Shown here: positions 1 through 5,546 of the stretch, piece by piece | How positions within the stretch are numbered: the stretch's first letter is position 1 | Layout of the letters: every line of letters starts with the position of its first letter | Assembly (NCBI GenBank): GCA_038248955.1 | Contig: JBBRWW010000129.1 | Span: forward strand, 1-8,175 | Length of the DNA stretch: 8,175 nt | Source of the DNA: Lysobacter_K sp038248955 | GTDB lineage: Bacteria; Pseudomonadota; Gammaproteobacteria; Xanthomonadales; Xanthomonadaceae | Direction: 5' to 3' | The notes under the pieces: generated by a model | Told to the model about the DNA's origin: nothing | The model's database searches: none | What the model saw: the letters and a program-made list of their open reading frames with translations, nothing else | Made by a program: the position numbers and the translations under genes

Positions 1-86
1 CCTGGCAGCGCGGAAGCCCCGGCCGGTTGCCGCGTAACGGCAGCATCCGCCGCGCGCGGCAGGGCCGGCCTGGCCGGACGGCCTGA

Positions 87-971
87 TCAGCCGCCGCGTT
101 TCAAGGTGATGAGCGCCGAGGTATCGGCGTCGCCGAGGCCGCGTTCGACCAGTTCGGCGTAGTCGGCCAGCGCCTGCTCGATCACGGTCGTGCGCAGGCC
201 GCTGTCACGCATCGCGTGATGGACGATGCGCAGGTCCTTGAGCATGTGTGCGCACTTGAAGCCCGGCGCGAATTCCCCACGCAGCATGGTCGCGCCGCGC
301 TTGTCGAGGAACCAGTTGGACGCCGCGCCGGCCATCAGCGTCGGCAGCAGGCGCTCCGGGTCGAGGCCGAGCTTCTCGCCCATCGCCAAGCCCTCGCACA
401 CCGCCTCGTTGATGCCGGCCACCAGCACCTGATTGACCGCCTTGGTGGCCTGGCCGGCGCCGTTGTCGCCCATGTGGCTGATCCGCGCGGCGTAGGCGTC
501 CAGCGCCGGGCGCGCCGCCTCCAGGTGGGCCGCGTTGCCGCCCACCATCACCGACAGCTTGCCGTTGCGGGCGCCCTCGACGCCGCCCGACACCGGTGCA
601 TCGAGGAAGCCGATGTCATGGGCGGCCAGCATCGCCGCGGCGCGCCGGGCGGTGTCGACCGAGACGGTCGAATGGTCGATGACCACCGCGCCGGGGTGCA
701 GCAGGTTGGCGAGGCCTTCGACGTTCTCGAGCACGTCGGCATCGAACGACACGCACAGCGCGACCACATCGCAGCCGGCGAAGTTGTCGGTCGAGCGCGC
801 GGCGCGCACGCCAAGTTCGGCGGCCAGCGCGTCGGCCTTGGCCTGCGTGCGGTTGCCGACCACCGCGAGCATGCCGCGATCACGCAGGTGCCGCGCCATC
901 GGTGCGCCCATCGCGCCGAGGCCGATGAAACCGACCTTGAGGGTGTTGCCGTCATTGCTGGTGGTGCTCAT
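87..971 (-). CDS. NAD(P)-dependent beta-hydroxyacid dehydrogenase (3-hydroxyisobutyrate dehydrogenase family)
   Basis: This 294-residue cytoplasmic enzyme has the length and layout of the 3-hydroxyisobutyrate / 2-hydroxy-3-oxopropionate reductase family, which oxidises or reduces small beta-hydroxy acids with NAD(P). Seen in the sequence: an N-terminal Rossmann fold with GLGAMG at residues 17-22, the substrate-loop motif DAPVSGG at 124-130, the motif GAGQATKAVNQ at 171-181 carrying the expected catalytic Lys177 and Asn180, and KDL at 245-247 in the all-helical C-terminal domain. The ATG at 969-971 is chosen because it lies about 12 residues before the Rossmann strand; the frame stays open upstream, but that part is antisense to non-coding sequence and then speA in another frame. 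No strong ribosome binding site is visible (only CGGA-like bases). It lies downstream of speA on the same strand, separated by 221 bp with strong inverted repeats, so co-transcription is doubtful. The exact substrate cannot be told; MmsB-, GarR- or GLYR-like activities are all possible. The family assignment is secure. Confidence 0.93.
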   Translation of the reverse strand: MSTTSNDGNTLKVGFIGLGAMGAPMARHLRDRGMLAVVGNRTQAKADALAAELGVRAARSTDNFAGCDVVALCVSFDADVLENVEGLANLLHPGAVVIDHSTVSVDTARRAAAMLAAHDIGFLDAPVSGGVEGARNGKLSVMVGGNAAHLEAARPALDAYAARISHMGDNGAGQATKAVNQVLVAGINEAVCEGLAMGEKLGLDPERLLPTLMAGAASNWFLDKRGATMLRGEFAPGFKCAHMLKDLRIVHHAMRDSGLRTTVIEQALADYAELVERGLGDADTSALITLKRGG

Positions 972-1002
972 TGATCCGGTATTCCGTTGCTGAAGCGGTG
1001 AA

Positions 1003-1030
1003 CTGCAAGCGCGGGGGGTCGCGCTTGCAG
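1003..1030. repeat. Perfect 10-bp stem-loop upstream of the dehydrogenase gene
   Basis: CTGCAAGCGC (1003-1012) and GCGCTTGCAG (1021-1030) are exact reverse complements around an 8-base loop, ggggggtc on the plus strand (C-rich on the minus strand). The structure lies 32 bases ahead of the dehydrogenase ATG and about 160 bases after the speA stop. Neither side is followed by a clear T tract (minus strand TTCACC, plus strand GGTTTCTC), so it is not a classical intrinsic terminator. It could be a leader structure, a protein-binding palindrome or an mRNA 3' end for speA. Confidence 0.75.
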
Positions 1031-1132
1031 GGTTTCTCATTGCTGGTGCCTGAGCGACATCGTGGGTCCCGAGAGGTTCCGCGCGGCCGGTGCGGCGTGG
1101 CTCAACTCCATGGCAATGACGTGCCGTGGATT

Positions 1133-1168
1133 GGCCCAGTCCCGTCCGGCCGGAGTTGGACTGTGGCC
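1133..1168. repeat. Imperfect 10-bp inverted repeat beside the REP-like element
   Basis: GGCCCAGTCC at 1133-1142 pairs with GGACTG-T-GGCC at 1158-1168, giving ten base pairs with one bulged T at 1164. The 15-base loop contains the self-complementary TCCGGCCGGA at 1145-1154. The right arm's GGCC (1165-1168) is shared with the neighbouring REP-like hairpin, so the two folds would be mutually exclusive or stacked as in a REP doublet. Function is not known; a role in stabilising or ending the speA transcript is inference. Confidence 0.5.
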
Positions 1169-1196
1169 CGGACGCGCGGTAATGCGTCCGGCCTAC
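1165..1196 (-). repeat. REP-like element with GTAG head overlapping the speA stop
   Basis: On the minus strand the element begins GTAG (1196-1193) and continues as an imperfect palindrome: GGCCGGACGC (1193-1184), an 8-base loop, then GCGTCCG and GGGCC (1175-1165), giving a 7-bp core stem plus 3 bp beyond a one-base bulge. A GTAG head followed by a short GC-rich palindrome is the known signature of REP elements, including the SMAG repeats of Stenotrophomonas. The TAG of the head is also the stop codon of speA. Whether it belongs to a dispersed family cannot be judged from one window; it may act as an mRNA 3' stabiliser or terminator. Confidence 0.55.
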
Positions 1197-3100
1197 ACCA
1201 GAGGCGCGTCGTCGAGGTAGGTGTAGGCGGTCAGGCCGGCTTCCAGCGCGGCATCGAGGCGTGCGGCTTCGTCGGCCGGCAACGCAGCCGCCACGACCAT
1301 CCCGCGGTAGCGTGCGCGAAGGTCCGGCAGCGCATAGCCGACGTAGTCGAGCATCACGTCGGTGGTGTCGCCGCGGCGCTGGTGGGTCAGCCGGTAGCCC
1401 TTGCCGGTAGCATCGCCGCCGGCATTGACGCGCACTTCGACCGCATCGGTGTCGCCGAACAGGTTGTGGATGTCGCCGAGGATCTCCTGGTACGCGCCGA
1501 CCAGGAAGAAGCCGAGCCGGTAGCTCTCGCCGGGATTCAGCGCATGGATCGGCATCGAGGTATTGAGCGCCTCGTTCTCCACGTAGGTGTCGATGCGGCC
1601 GTCGGAGTCGCAGGTCAGGTCGGCGATCACGCCGCGCCGCGTCGGGGCCTCGTCCAGGCGCTCGATCGGCACGATCGGGAACACCTGCTGGATCGCCCAC
1701 ACGTCGGGCATCGATTCGAACACGCTGAAATTGACGAAATACTTGTCGACCAGGCGCTGGTTGAGCTCGTCGAGCACCGCCTGGTGGCTCTTTTCGCCAG
1801 CGTTGAGGCGCGCGCGGACGGCGTGCGCGATGGCATAGAACAGGTCATCGATGCGCGCGCGCTGGGTCAGGTCGATCTGGCCGAGCGCGTAAGCCGCAAG
1901 GCCTTCGCTGTGGTGGTGCACGGCCTCGTGGAACAGCTCCACCGCCGGTCGCGCGTCGAGCTCGGCATGGATCCCGCGCAGGTGACGGATGACGTGCGGC
2001 TCGTCGCCGTGCACGTCGGGCACGCGGCCTTCCGGCGCCTGTTCCACTTCCGAGACGTTGGCGATCAACACCGCGTGGTGCGCGGTCATGGCGCGGCCGC
2101 ATTCGGTCACCACCCGCGGCGCGGCGATGCCGTGTTCGGCGCAGGCATCGGCCAGCGGCTGGACGATGTTGAGGGCGTATTGCTGCACGCCATAGTTGAT
2201 CGAGTAATAACTGCGCGAGCGCGTGCCTTCGTAGTCGATGCCCAGGCCGCCGCCGACGTCCATGTAGCGCACCTTGGCGCCCAGCTTGGTCAGCTCGACG
2301 AAGTAACGCGTTGCCTCGCGCATGCCGTTGGCGATGTCGCGCACGTTGGAGATCTGCGAGCCCATGTGGAAATGCAGCAGGCCGAGGCAGTCGCCCATGC
2401 CGGTGTCGCGCAGCTGCTTCCACAGGTCCAGCACCTGGCGCGGGCTGAGGCCGAACTTGGCCTTGTCGCCGCCGCTGTTCTGCCACTTGCCGGCGCTGAT
2501 CGACGCCAGCCGCATTCGCACGCCGAGGCCAGGCTTGACGCCGAGCGCGGCGGCCTCTTCCATCACCAGCGCGAGCTCGGATGGCTTCTCGATCACGATC
2601 CAGGTGTCGAGGCCGAGCTTGCGGCCGATCAGCGCCAGGCGGATGTATTCGCGGTCCTTGTAGCCGTTGCAGACGATCATCCCGCCCGGGCGGCTGAGCG
2701 CGAGCACCGCCATCAACTCGGGCTTGCTGCCGGCCTCCAGCCCGAAGCCCTCGCCGTGGTGCGCGGCCAGCGTGCCGGCCACCGCGCGGTGCTGGTTGAC
2801 CTTGATCGGGTACACCGCGGTGTAGCCGCCGGCGTAGTCGCACTCGTCCATCGCATGGGCAAACGCGCCCTGCAGCTTGCCCAGGCGGTCGCCCAGGATG
2901 TCCGGGAAGCGCACCAGCATCGGCAGGCGGGCGCCATTGGCGCGCGCCTCGTCGACGATCTGCGGCAGCGCGACCGTGGCGCCGGCGTCGCCGAGCGGGC
3001 TCACCGTCACCCGGCCGGCCGCGTCGACGTCGAAATAGCCTTCGCTCCAATGCGGGATCGAATAGGCCTTGCGGGCCTGGTCGGGCGTCCAGTCGGACAT
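1193..3100 (-). CDS. speA: Biosynthetic arginine decarboxylase SpeA
   Basis: SpeA is a PLP enzyme that decarboxylates arginine to agmatine, the first step of the arginine route to putrescine. The 635-residue product fits the family (E. coli SpeA is about 658). Visible landmarks: VYPIKVNQH at 97-104 with the PLP lysine Lys100, HFHMGSQ at 243-249, the glycine-rich phosphate loop DVGGGLGIDYEG at 281-292, ECGRAM at 333-338, and CDSDG at 497-501 carrying the cysteine expected to complete the active site across the dimer. The fold is a TIM-barrel followed by a beta-domain (fold type III). The ATG at 3098-3100 is preferred over one 33 bases upstream (3133) because Xanthomonad SpeA proteins, as recalled, begin MSDW and a possible -10 box abuts the upstream ATG. 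It is divergent from speE, the last step of the same pathway. The stop codon sits in a REP-like element, yet the C terminus looks full length. The agmatine-to-putrescine enzymes are not in the window. Confidence 0.97.
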   Translation of the reverse strand: MSDWTPDQARKAYSIPHWSEGYFDVDAAGRVTVSPLGDAGATVALPQIVDEARANGARLPMLVRFPDILGDRLGKLQGAFAHAMDECDYAGGYTAVYPIKVNQHRAVAGTLAAHHGEGFGLEAGSKPELMAVLALSRPGGMIVCNGYKDREYIRLALIGRKLGLDTWIVIEKPSELALVMEEAAALGVKPGLGVRMRLASISAGKWQNSGGDKAKFGLSPRQVLDLWKQLRDTGMGDCLGLLHFHMGSQISNVRDIANGMREATRYFVELTKLGAKVRYMDVGGGLGIDYEGTRSRSYYSINYGVQQYALNIVQPLADACAEHGIAAPRVVTECGRAMTAHHAVLIANVSEVEQAPEGRVPDVHGDEPHVIRHLRGIHAELDARPAVELFHEAVHHHSEGLAAYALGQIDLTQRARIDDLFYAIAHAVRARLNAGEKSHQAVLDELNQRLVDKYFVNFSVFESMPDVWAIQQVFPIVPIERLDEAPTRRGVIADLTCDSDGRIDTYVENEALNTSMPIHALNPGESYRLGFFLVGAYQEILGDIHNLFGDTDAVEVRVNAGGDATGKGYRLTHQRRGDTTDVMLDYVGYALPDLRARYRGMVVAAALPADEAARLDAALEAGLTAYTYLDDAPLV

Positions 3101-3131
3101 CGGCGTGGCACCGGAGGATTGGGGGACGCGC

Positions 3132-3137
3132 ATTCTA
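3132..3137 (-). promoter_or_regulatory. Possible speA -10 box
   Basis: On the minus strand TAGAAT matches the TATAAT consensus at five of six positions and would start speA mRNA about 25 bases before the chosen ATG. No recognisable -35 box lies 16-18 bases further upstream, so support is weak. If real, it overlaps the upstream ATG at 3133 and would rule that start out. Confidence 0.25.
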
Positions 3138-3189
3138 CCGCCCGCGTCCTGAAGAGGCCGCGAGTGGCGCGCGAATGACCCGGAGCGGT

Positions 3190-3203
3190 ACGGTCACGAC
3201 CGT
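3190..3203. promoter_or_regulatory. Candidate operator palindrome between speA and speE
   Basis: ACGGTC-AC-GACCGT is an inverted repeat of two exact 6-base half sites separated by two bases. Its centre lies about 60 bases upstream of the speE transcription start implied by the TACAAT box, and about 70 bases upstream of the one implied for speA, so one dimeric regulator could reach both promoters. No known regulator consensus is recognised in it. In GC-rich DNA such a repeat may arise by chance. Confidence 0.35.
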
Positions 3204-3243
3204 CGTCGGTGCTGCCGTCATCTGCGATTCTGCCGACGTTCGC

Positions 3244-3249
3244 TACAAT
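3244..3249 (+). promoter_or_regulatory. Probable speE -10 box
   Basis: TACAAT matches the sigma70 -10 consensus at five of six positions and stands out in GC-rich surroundings. The -35 region is poor (CTGCGA at 3222-3227 with a 16-base spacer is the best fit), suggesting dependence on an activator or an atypical -35. It implies a speE leader of roughly 100 bases containing the hairpin at 3311-3331. Confidence 0.45.
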
Positions 3250-3310
3250 CCGCGCCCGGCAAGGCCGCCTTCGCCGCGACCTTAGTTGTTGCGAGCGAAC
3301 AAAGACCCTG

Positions 3311-3331
3311 CATTCCCGGCTTGCGGGAATG
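3311..3331 (+). repeat. Leader hairpin of speE, dRS3-like inverted repeat
   Basis: CATTCCCG (3311-3318) pairs perfectly with CGGGAATG (3324-3331) around a five-base loop, GCTTG; a G-U pair can extend it. It lies in the speE leader, 14 bases before the AGGA ribosome binding site. The core ATTCCC-N7-GGGAAT resembles the dRS3 repeat described in Neisseria (ATTCCC-N8-GGGAAT) and similar dispersed repeats in other proteobacteria. It could modulate speE mRNA translation or stability, or be a dispersed repeat copy; the sequence alone does not decide. Confidence 0.6.
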
Positions 3332-3356
3332 TCGATCCACACCTCAGGACACCGCG

Positions 3357-4205
3357 ATGACCGACACGACCTGGCACTACGAGAACTTCGAACCCTCCGG
3401 CTCGGCGATCGGCTACCGCATCACGCGCAAGCTCGACGAGGTGCAGTCGCCGTTCCAGAAGATCGAGATCTTCGAGAGCACCGACTGGGGCAACCTGATG
3501 CTGATCGACGGCGCGATGATGCTGACCACCCGCGACAATTTCTTCTACCACGAGATGATGTCGCACCCGGCGCTGTTCACCCACGCCGATCCCAGGCGCG
3601 TGGTGATCATCGGCGGCGGCGACTGCGGCACGCTGCGCGAGGTGCTCAAGCATCCGGGCGTGGCCAGCGCGACCCAGTGCGACATCGACGAGCAGGTCAC
3701 CCGCATGGCCGAGAAATGGTTCCCGGAGCTGTGCGATCGCAACGGCGACCCGCGCGCCGAGCTGCTGTTCGACGATGGCATCGCCTACATGGCCCACTGC
3801 CCGGCGGGCAGCGTCGACATCGTGATCGTCGACTCAACCGATCCGGTCGGCCCGGCCGAAGGCCTGTTCAACAAGGCGTTCTACGCCAGCTGCTTCCGCG
3901 CCCTCAAGGACGACGGCATCCTCGTGCAGCAGTCCGAGTCGCCGCTGGTGCTGCTGGAGTTGATCAAGCAGATGCGCGCCGAAATGGGCAAGGCCGGCTT
4001 CAGCGTGTTCCAGACCCTGCCGTTCCCGCAGCCGTGCTACCCGACCGGCTGGTGGAGCTGCACGCTGGCGCGCAAGGCCGGCGGCTTCGCCTTCCGCGAG
4101 GACGATGCCGATGGCAAGGCGTTCGACAGCAAGTACTACAGCGCCGACATCCACAGGGGCGCGGCGACCTTGCCGCCGTTCGTGGCGGCGGCGCTGGCCG
4201 AGTAA
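3357..4205 (+). CDS. speE: Spermidine synthase SpeE (polyamine aminopropyltransferase)
   Basis: SpeE transfers an aminopropyl group from decarboxylated S-adenosylmethionine to putrescine, giving spermidine and methylthioadenosine in the cytoplasm. The 282-residue length is typical. Visible motifs: the N-terminal beta domain with Gln34 and the YHEMM segment at 64-68, the nucleotide-binding loop GGGDCGTLREVLKH at 86-99, DIDEQV at 109-114, DDG at 139-141, and the catalytic segment VDSTDPVGPA at 158-167 with Asp159 and Asp162, followed by QPCYPTGWW at 225-233. The ATG at 3357 is chosen because AGGA lies seven bases upstream and the family start (MTDTTWHYE) matches; an in-frame TTG at 3321 would fall inside the leader hairpin. 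The glycine loop reads GGGDCGT rather than the GGGDGA(M/T) of E. coli, a variant recalled from Xanthomonas too. The substrate could include other diamines. It is divergent from speA; no speD is present in the window. Confidence 0.97.
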   Translation: MTDTTWHYENFEPSGSAIGYRITRKLDEVQSPFQKIEIFESTDWGNLMLIDGAMMLTTRDNFFYHEMMSHPALFTHADPRRVVIIGGGDCGTLREVLKHPGVASATQCDIDEQVTRMAEKWFPELCDRNGDPRAELLFDDGIAYMAHCPAGSVDIVIVDSTDPVGPAEGLFNKAFYASCFRALKDDGILVQQSESPLVLLELIKQMRAEMGKAGFSVFQTLPFPQPCYPTGWWSCTLARKAGGFAFREDDADGKAFDSKYYSADIHRGAATLPPFVAAALAE

Positions 4206-4221
4206 CACCGCGACCGGCGAC

Positions 4222-4240
4222 GCGCGGATCCAGCCCGCGC
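4222..4240. terminator. Weak hairpin between convergent speE and acyltransferase genes
   Basis: GCGCGG (4222-4227) and CCGCGC (4235-4240) form a 6-bp stem with a seven-base loop inside the 40-bp gap between the two convergent stop codons. No T tract follows on either strand, so an intrinsic terminator is not well supported; bidirectional termination is inferred only from position. Confidence 0.25.
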
Positions 4241-4245
4241 AGGTG

Positions 4246-5385
4246 TCAGCCCGCCGATGGCTCGGCAGACGTGGCGGGGATCGGTTCGGCCGCCATCGCG
4301 CGCGACCTGCGGCGCTCTCGCAGCCGCAGGAATGGCCGCTCCACCGCGTAGTGCAATGCCGCCCCTGCCAGCGCGGTGGCGCCCGCGTAAACCAGCAACA
4401 CCAGCATCCCGCGTCCCTGCAGCCAATCGCCCAGACCTCGATCCACGGCCACGAACACCAGTTTGTGGCTGAGGTAGAGACTGTAGGACGTGGCCGCGAT
4501 CCAGCCTGCACCCGGCAGCGAACGCCGGCCGATCCAGCTGCTCGTGCCGGCGCCCGCCACGACCAGGCAGGCGAGCGCCGCCGACAGCAGCGGCCAGCCG
4601 ATCGTGTTGCCCAGCAGGCCGGTGCGCTCACGGAACAGCCAGAACGCCAGCGCCATGCCAACCACGCCCAGCAGCAGGAATGTGTTGCCGTGGGCGAGCA
4701 TGCGCGCCCAGCGCGCCGGCCGGAACGCCGCGACCGCCGCCAGCACCACGCCGGCCAACAGCCCGTCGAGGCGATTCCAGCTCGGGTAGTAGAGGTCCTC
4801 GACGAACCAGTTGCGCGGCGGGGCCAGGGCGCTGTCGTGCAACCACACCGCTCCGCGCAGGGCGATCCCGGCCAGCACCAGCGCCACGCAGACGGACGCG
4901 AACTTCGCCACCGACGGCCGCCGCGTCAACCACCACGCCAGTGCCGGAAACACCAGGTAGAAGTGCTCCTCCACGCACAGCGACCACGCATGCGAGAACG
5001 CCTGCTGGGTGCCGTAGTCGACCAGCAGGTTCATGGTGAACGTCGCGAACTGCCACCACGGCGCCATGCCCGGTGCCTCGCGCAGCGCCGGGAAGGCGAC
5101 GTACACGGCGAGTACGACCGCGAACGCGGGCACGATGCGGTAGGCGCGGCGCGAGTAGAACGCGCCAAACGAAAAGTCCGATCCCTGCGCCAGCGGCGTC
5201 AATACCTGGCGACCGATCAGGAACCCGCTCAGCACGAAGAAGATGTCGACGCCCATCCAGCCGTAGCGCGACAGCCACGCCAGGTCCGGGCCAAGGCCGC
5301 CGACCAGGAACGAGTGGAACAGCATCACCCACACGATCGCGATGGCGCGCAGGAGATCAAGACCGGGCAGGCGAACCATCGTCAT
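4246..5385 (-). CDS. Membrane acyltransferase, acyltransferase-3 (OafA/NodX-like) family
   Basis: This 379-residue protein is a multi-pass inner-membrane O-acyltransferase of the family that adds acetyl or other acyl groups to surface glycans, lipids or secreted molecules. Evidence: about ten hydrophobic segments; the N-terminal motif with Arg13 and, eleven residues on, the conserved His24 in the first membrane helix; GVDIFFVLSGFLI at 45-57; SRRAYRIVP at 78-86; the family motif WSLCVEEHFYLVFP at 134-147; YSLYLSH at 301-307; and a final ERPFLRLRER at 349-358 followed by a basic, disordered tail. No SGNH hydrolase domain is fused at the C terminus. Two starts are possible: ATG at 5385, or ATG at 5379 with CGGA five bases ahead, which is the better ribosome binding site. 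A run of seven A residues lies just before the first ATG. It is convergent with speE and follows glnK after 161 bp. The acceptor is unknown, and no glycan gene cluster is visible around it. Confidence 0.9.
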   Translation of the reverse strand: MTMVRLPGLDLLRAIAIVWVMLFHSFLVGGLGPDLAWLSRYGWMGVDIFFVLSGFLIGRQVLTPLAQGSDFSFGAFYSRRAYRIVPAFAVVLAVYVAFPALREAPGMAPWWQFATFTMNLLVDYGTQQAFSHAWSLCVEEHFYLVFPALAWWLTRRPSVAKFASVCVALVLAGIALRGAVWLHDSALAPPRNWFVEDLYYPSWNRLDGLLAGVVLAAVAAFRPARWARMLAHGNTFLLLGVVGMALAFWLFRERTGLLGNTIGWPLLSAALACLVVAGAGTSSWIGRRSLPGAGWIAATSYSLYLSHKLVFVAVDRGLGDWLQGRGMLVLLVYAGATALAGAALHYAVERPFLRLRERRRSRAMAAEPIPATSAEPSAG

Positions 5386-5546
5386 CCGTTTTTTTGGTTG
5401 TGCCCGTCGATCCGGGCCGGAAAGAGTCTACGGATCCCCTCGCTGCGGGACCACGTTTGCCGCGGCGCGGCGGCGGCGGCGGCGATGCCGCGAGGGCACC
5501 CGGGCGGCATGGCACGGCGCGCCGATCGTCGTGGCGCCGGGTCGGG
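5386..5546. other. Spacer between glnK and the acyltransferase gene
   Basis: No gene is supported in these 161 bp. They hold a T7 run (5389-5395, an A7 run in the acyltransferase leader), a CGG triplet run (about 5464-5483), and a 7-bp inverted repeat (ATGCCGC at 5485-5491, GCGGCAT at 5504-5510, 12-base loop). The inverted repeat follows the glnK stop by about 40 bases and could mark its mRNA end, but no T tract follows. A weak -10-like TAGACT (minus strand, 5430-5425) is the only promoter hint for the acyltransferase. Confidence 0.5.

Larger units (their letters stand above)
972..1192. other. Spacer between the dehydrogenase and speA, rich in inverted repeats
   Basis: No coding sequence with family support lies here. 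The 221 bp hold three successive inverted repeats: a perfect 10-bp stem-loop at 1003-1030, a 10-bp imperfect stem at 1133-1168, and a REP-like element at 1165-1196. A 12-bp direct repeat, tcattgctggtg, occurs at 952-963 inside the dehydrogenase start and again at 1037-1048. No convincing sigma70 promoter for the dehydrogenase was found, so how that gene is transcribed stays open. Confidence 0.6.
3101..3356. promoter_or_regulatory. Divergent speA-speE control region
   Basis: This 256-bp stretch separates the starts of two polyamine genes transcribed away from each other. It holds a perfect spaced palindrome (3190-3203), a speE -10-like box (3244-3249), a possible speA -10-like box (3132-3137), a leader hairpin (3311-3331) and the speE ribosome binding site AGGA at 3346-3349, seven bases ahead of the ATG. 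No supported gene lies inside. Shared control of the two genes is an inference from the layout. Confidence 0.6.

Noticed and set aside
1..86. GC-rich inverted repeats after the dehydrogenase stop as an intrinsic terminator
   Set aside because: Short self-complementary GGCC/CCGG segments are present, but there is no clean stem with a usable loop and no T tract on the minus strand.
972..1700. In-frame upstream extension of the dehydrogenase to a 537-residue product
   Set aside because: The extension runs into the speA coding region in another frame, is Arg/Pro-rich and lacks domains. The dehydrogenase's Rossmann start follows the ATG at 971.
3101..3133. Upstream ATG at 3133 as the speA start (646 residues)
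   Set aside because: The added 11 residues do not match recalled SpeA N termini, and a -10-like box abuts that ATG. The start at 3100 fits better.
971..3178. 735-codon open frame on the plus strand opposite speA
   Set aside because: The speA strand carries all family motifs. The plus-strand product is rich in His, Val, Ala, Asp and Arg with no recognisable domain, as expected for antisense frames in GC-rich DNA.
3321..3356. TTG start at 3321 for speE
   Set aside because: It falls inside the leader hairpin and adds 12 residues not expected in SpeE; AGGA is correctly placed for the ATG at 3357.
5464..5483. CGG triplet run as a functional microsatellite
   Set aside because: About six near-identical triplets in very GC-rich non-coding DNA can arise by chance; nothing links the run to a gene start.
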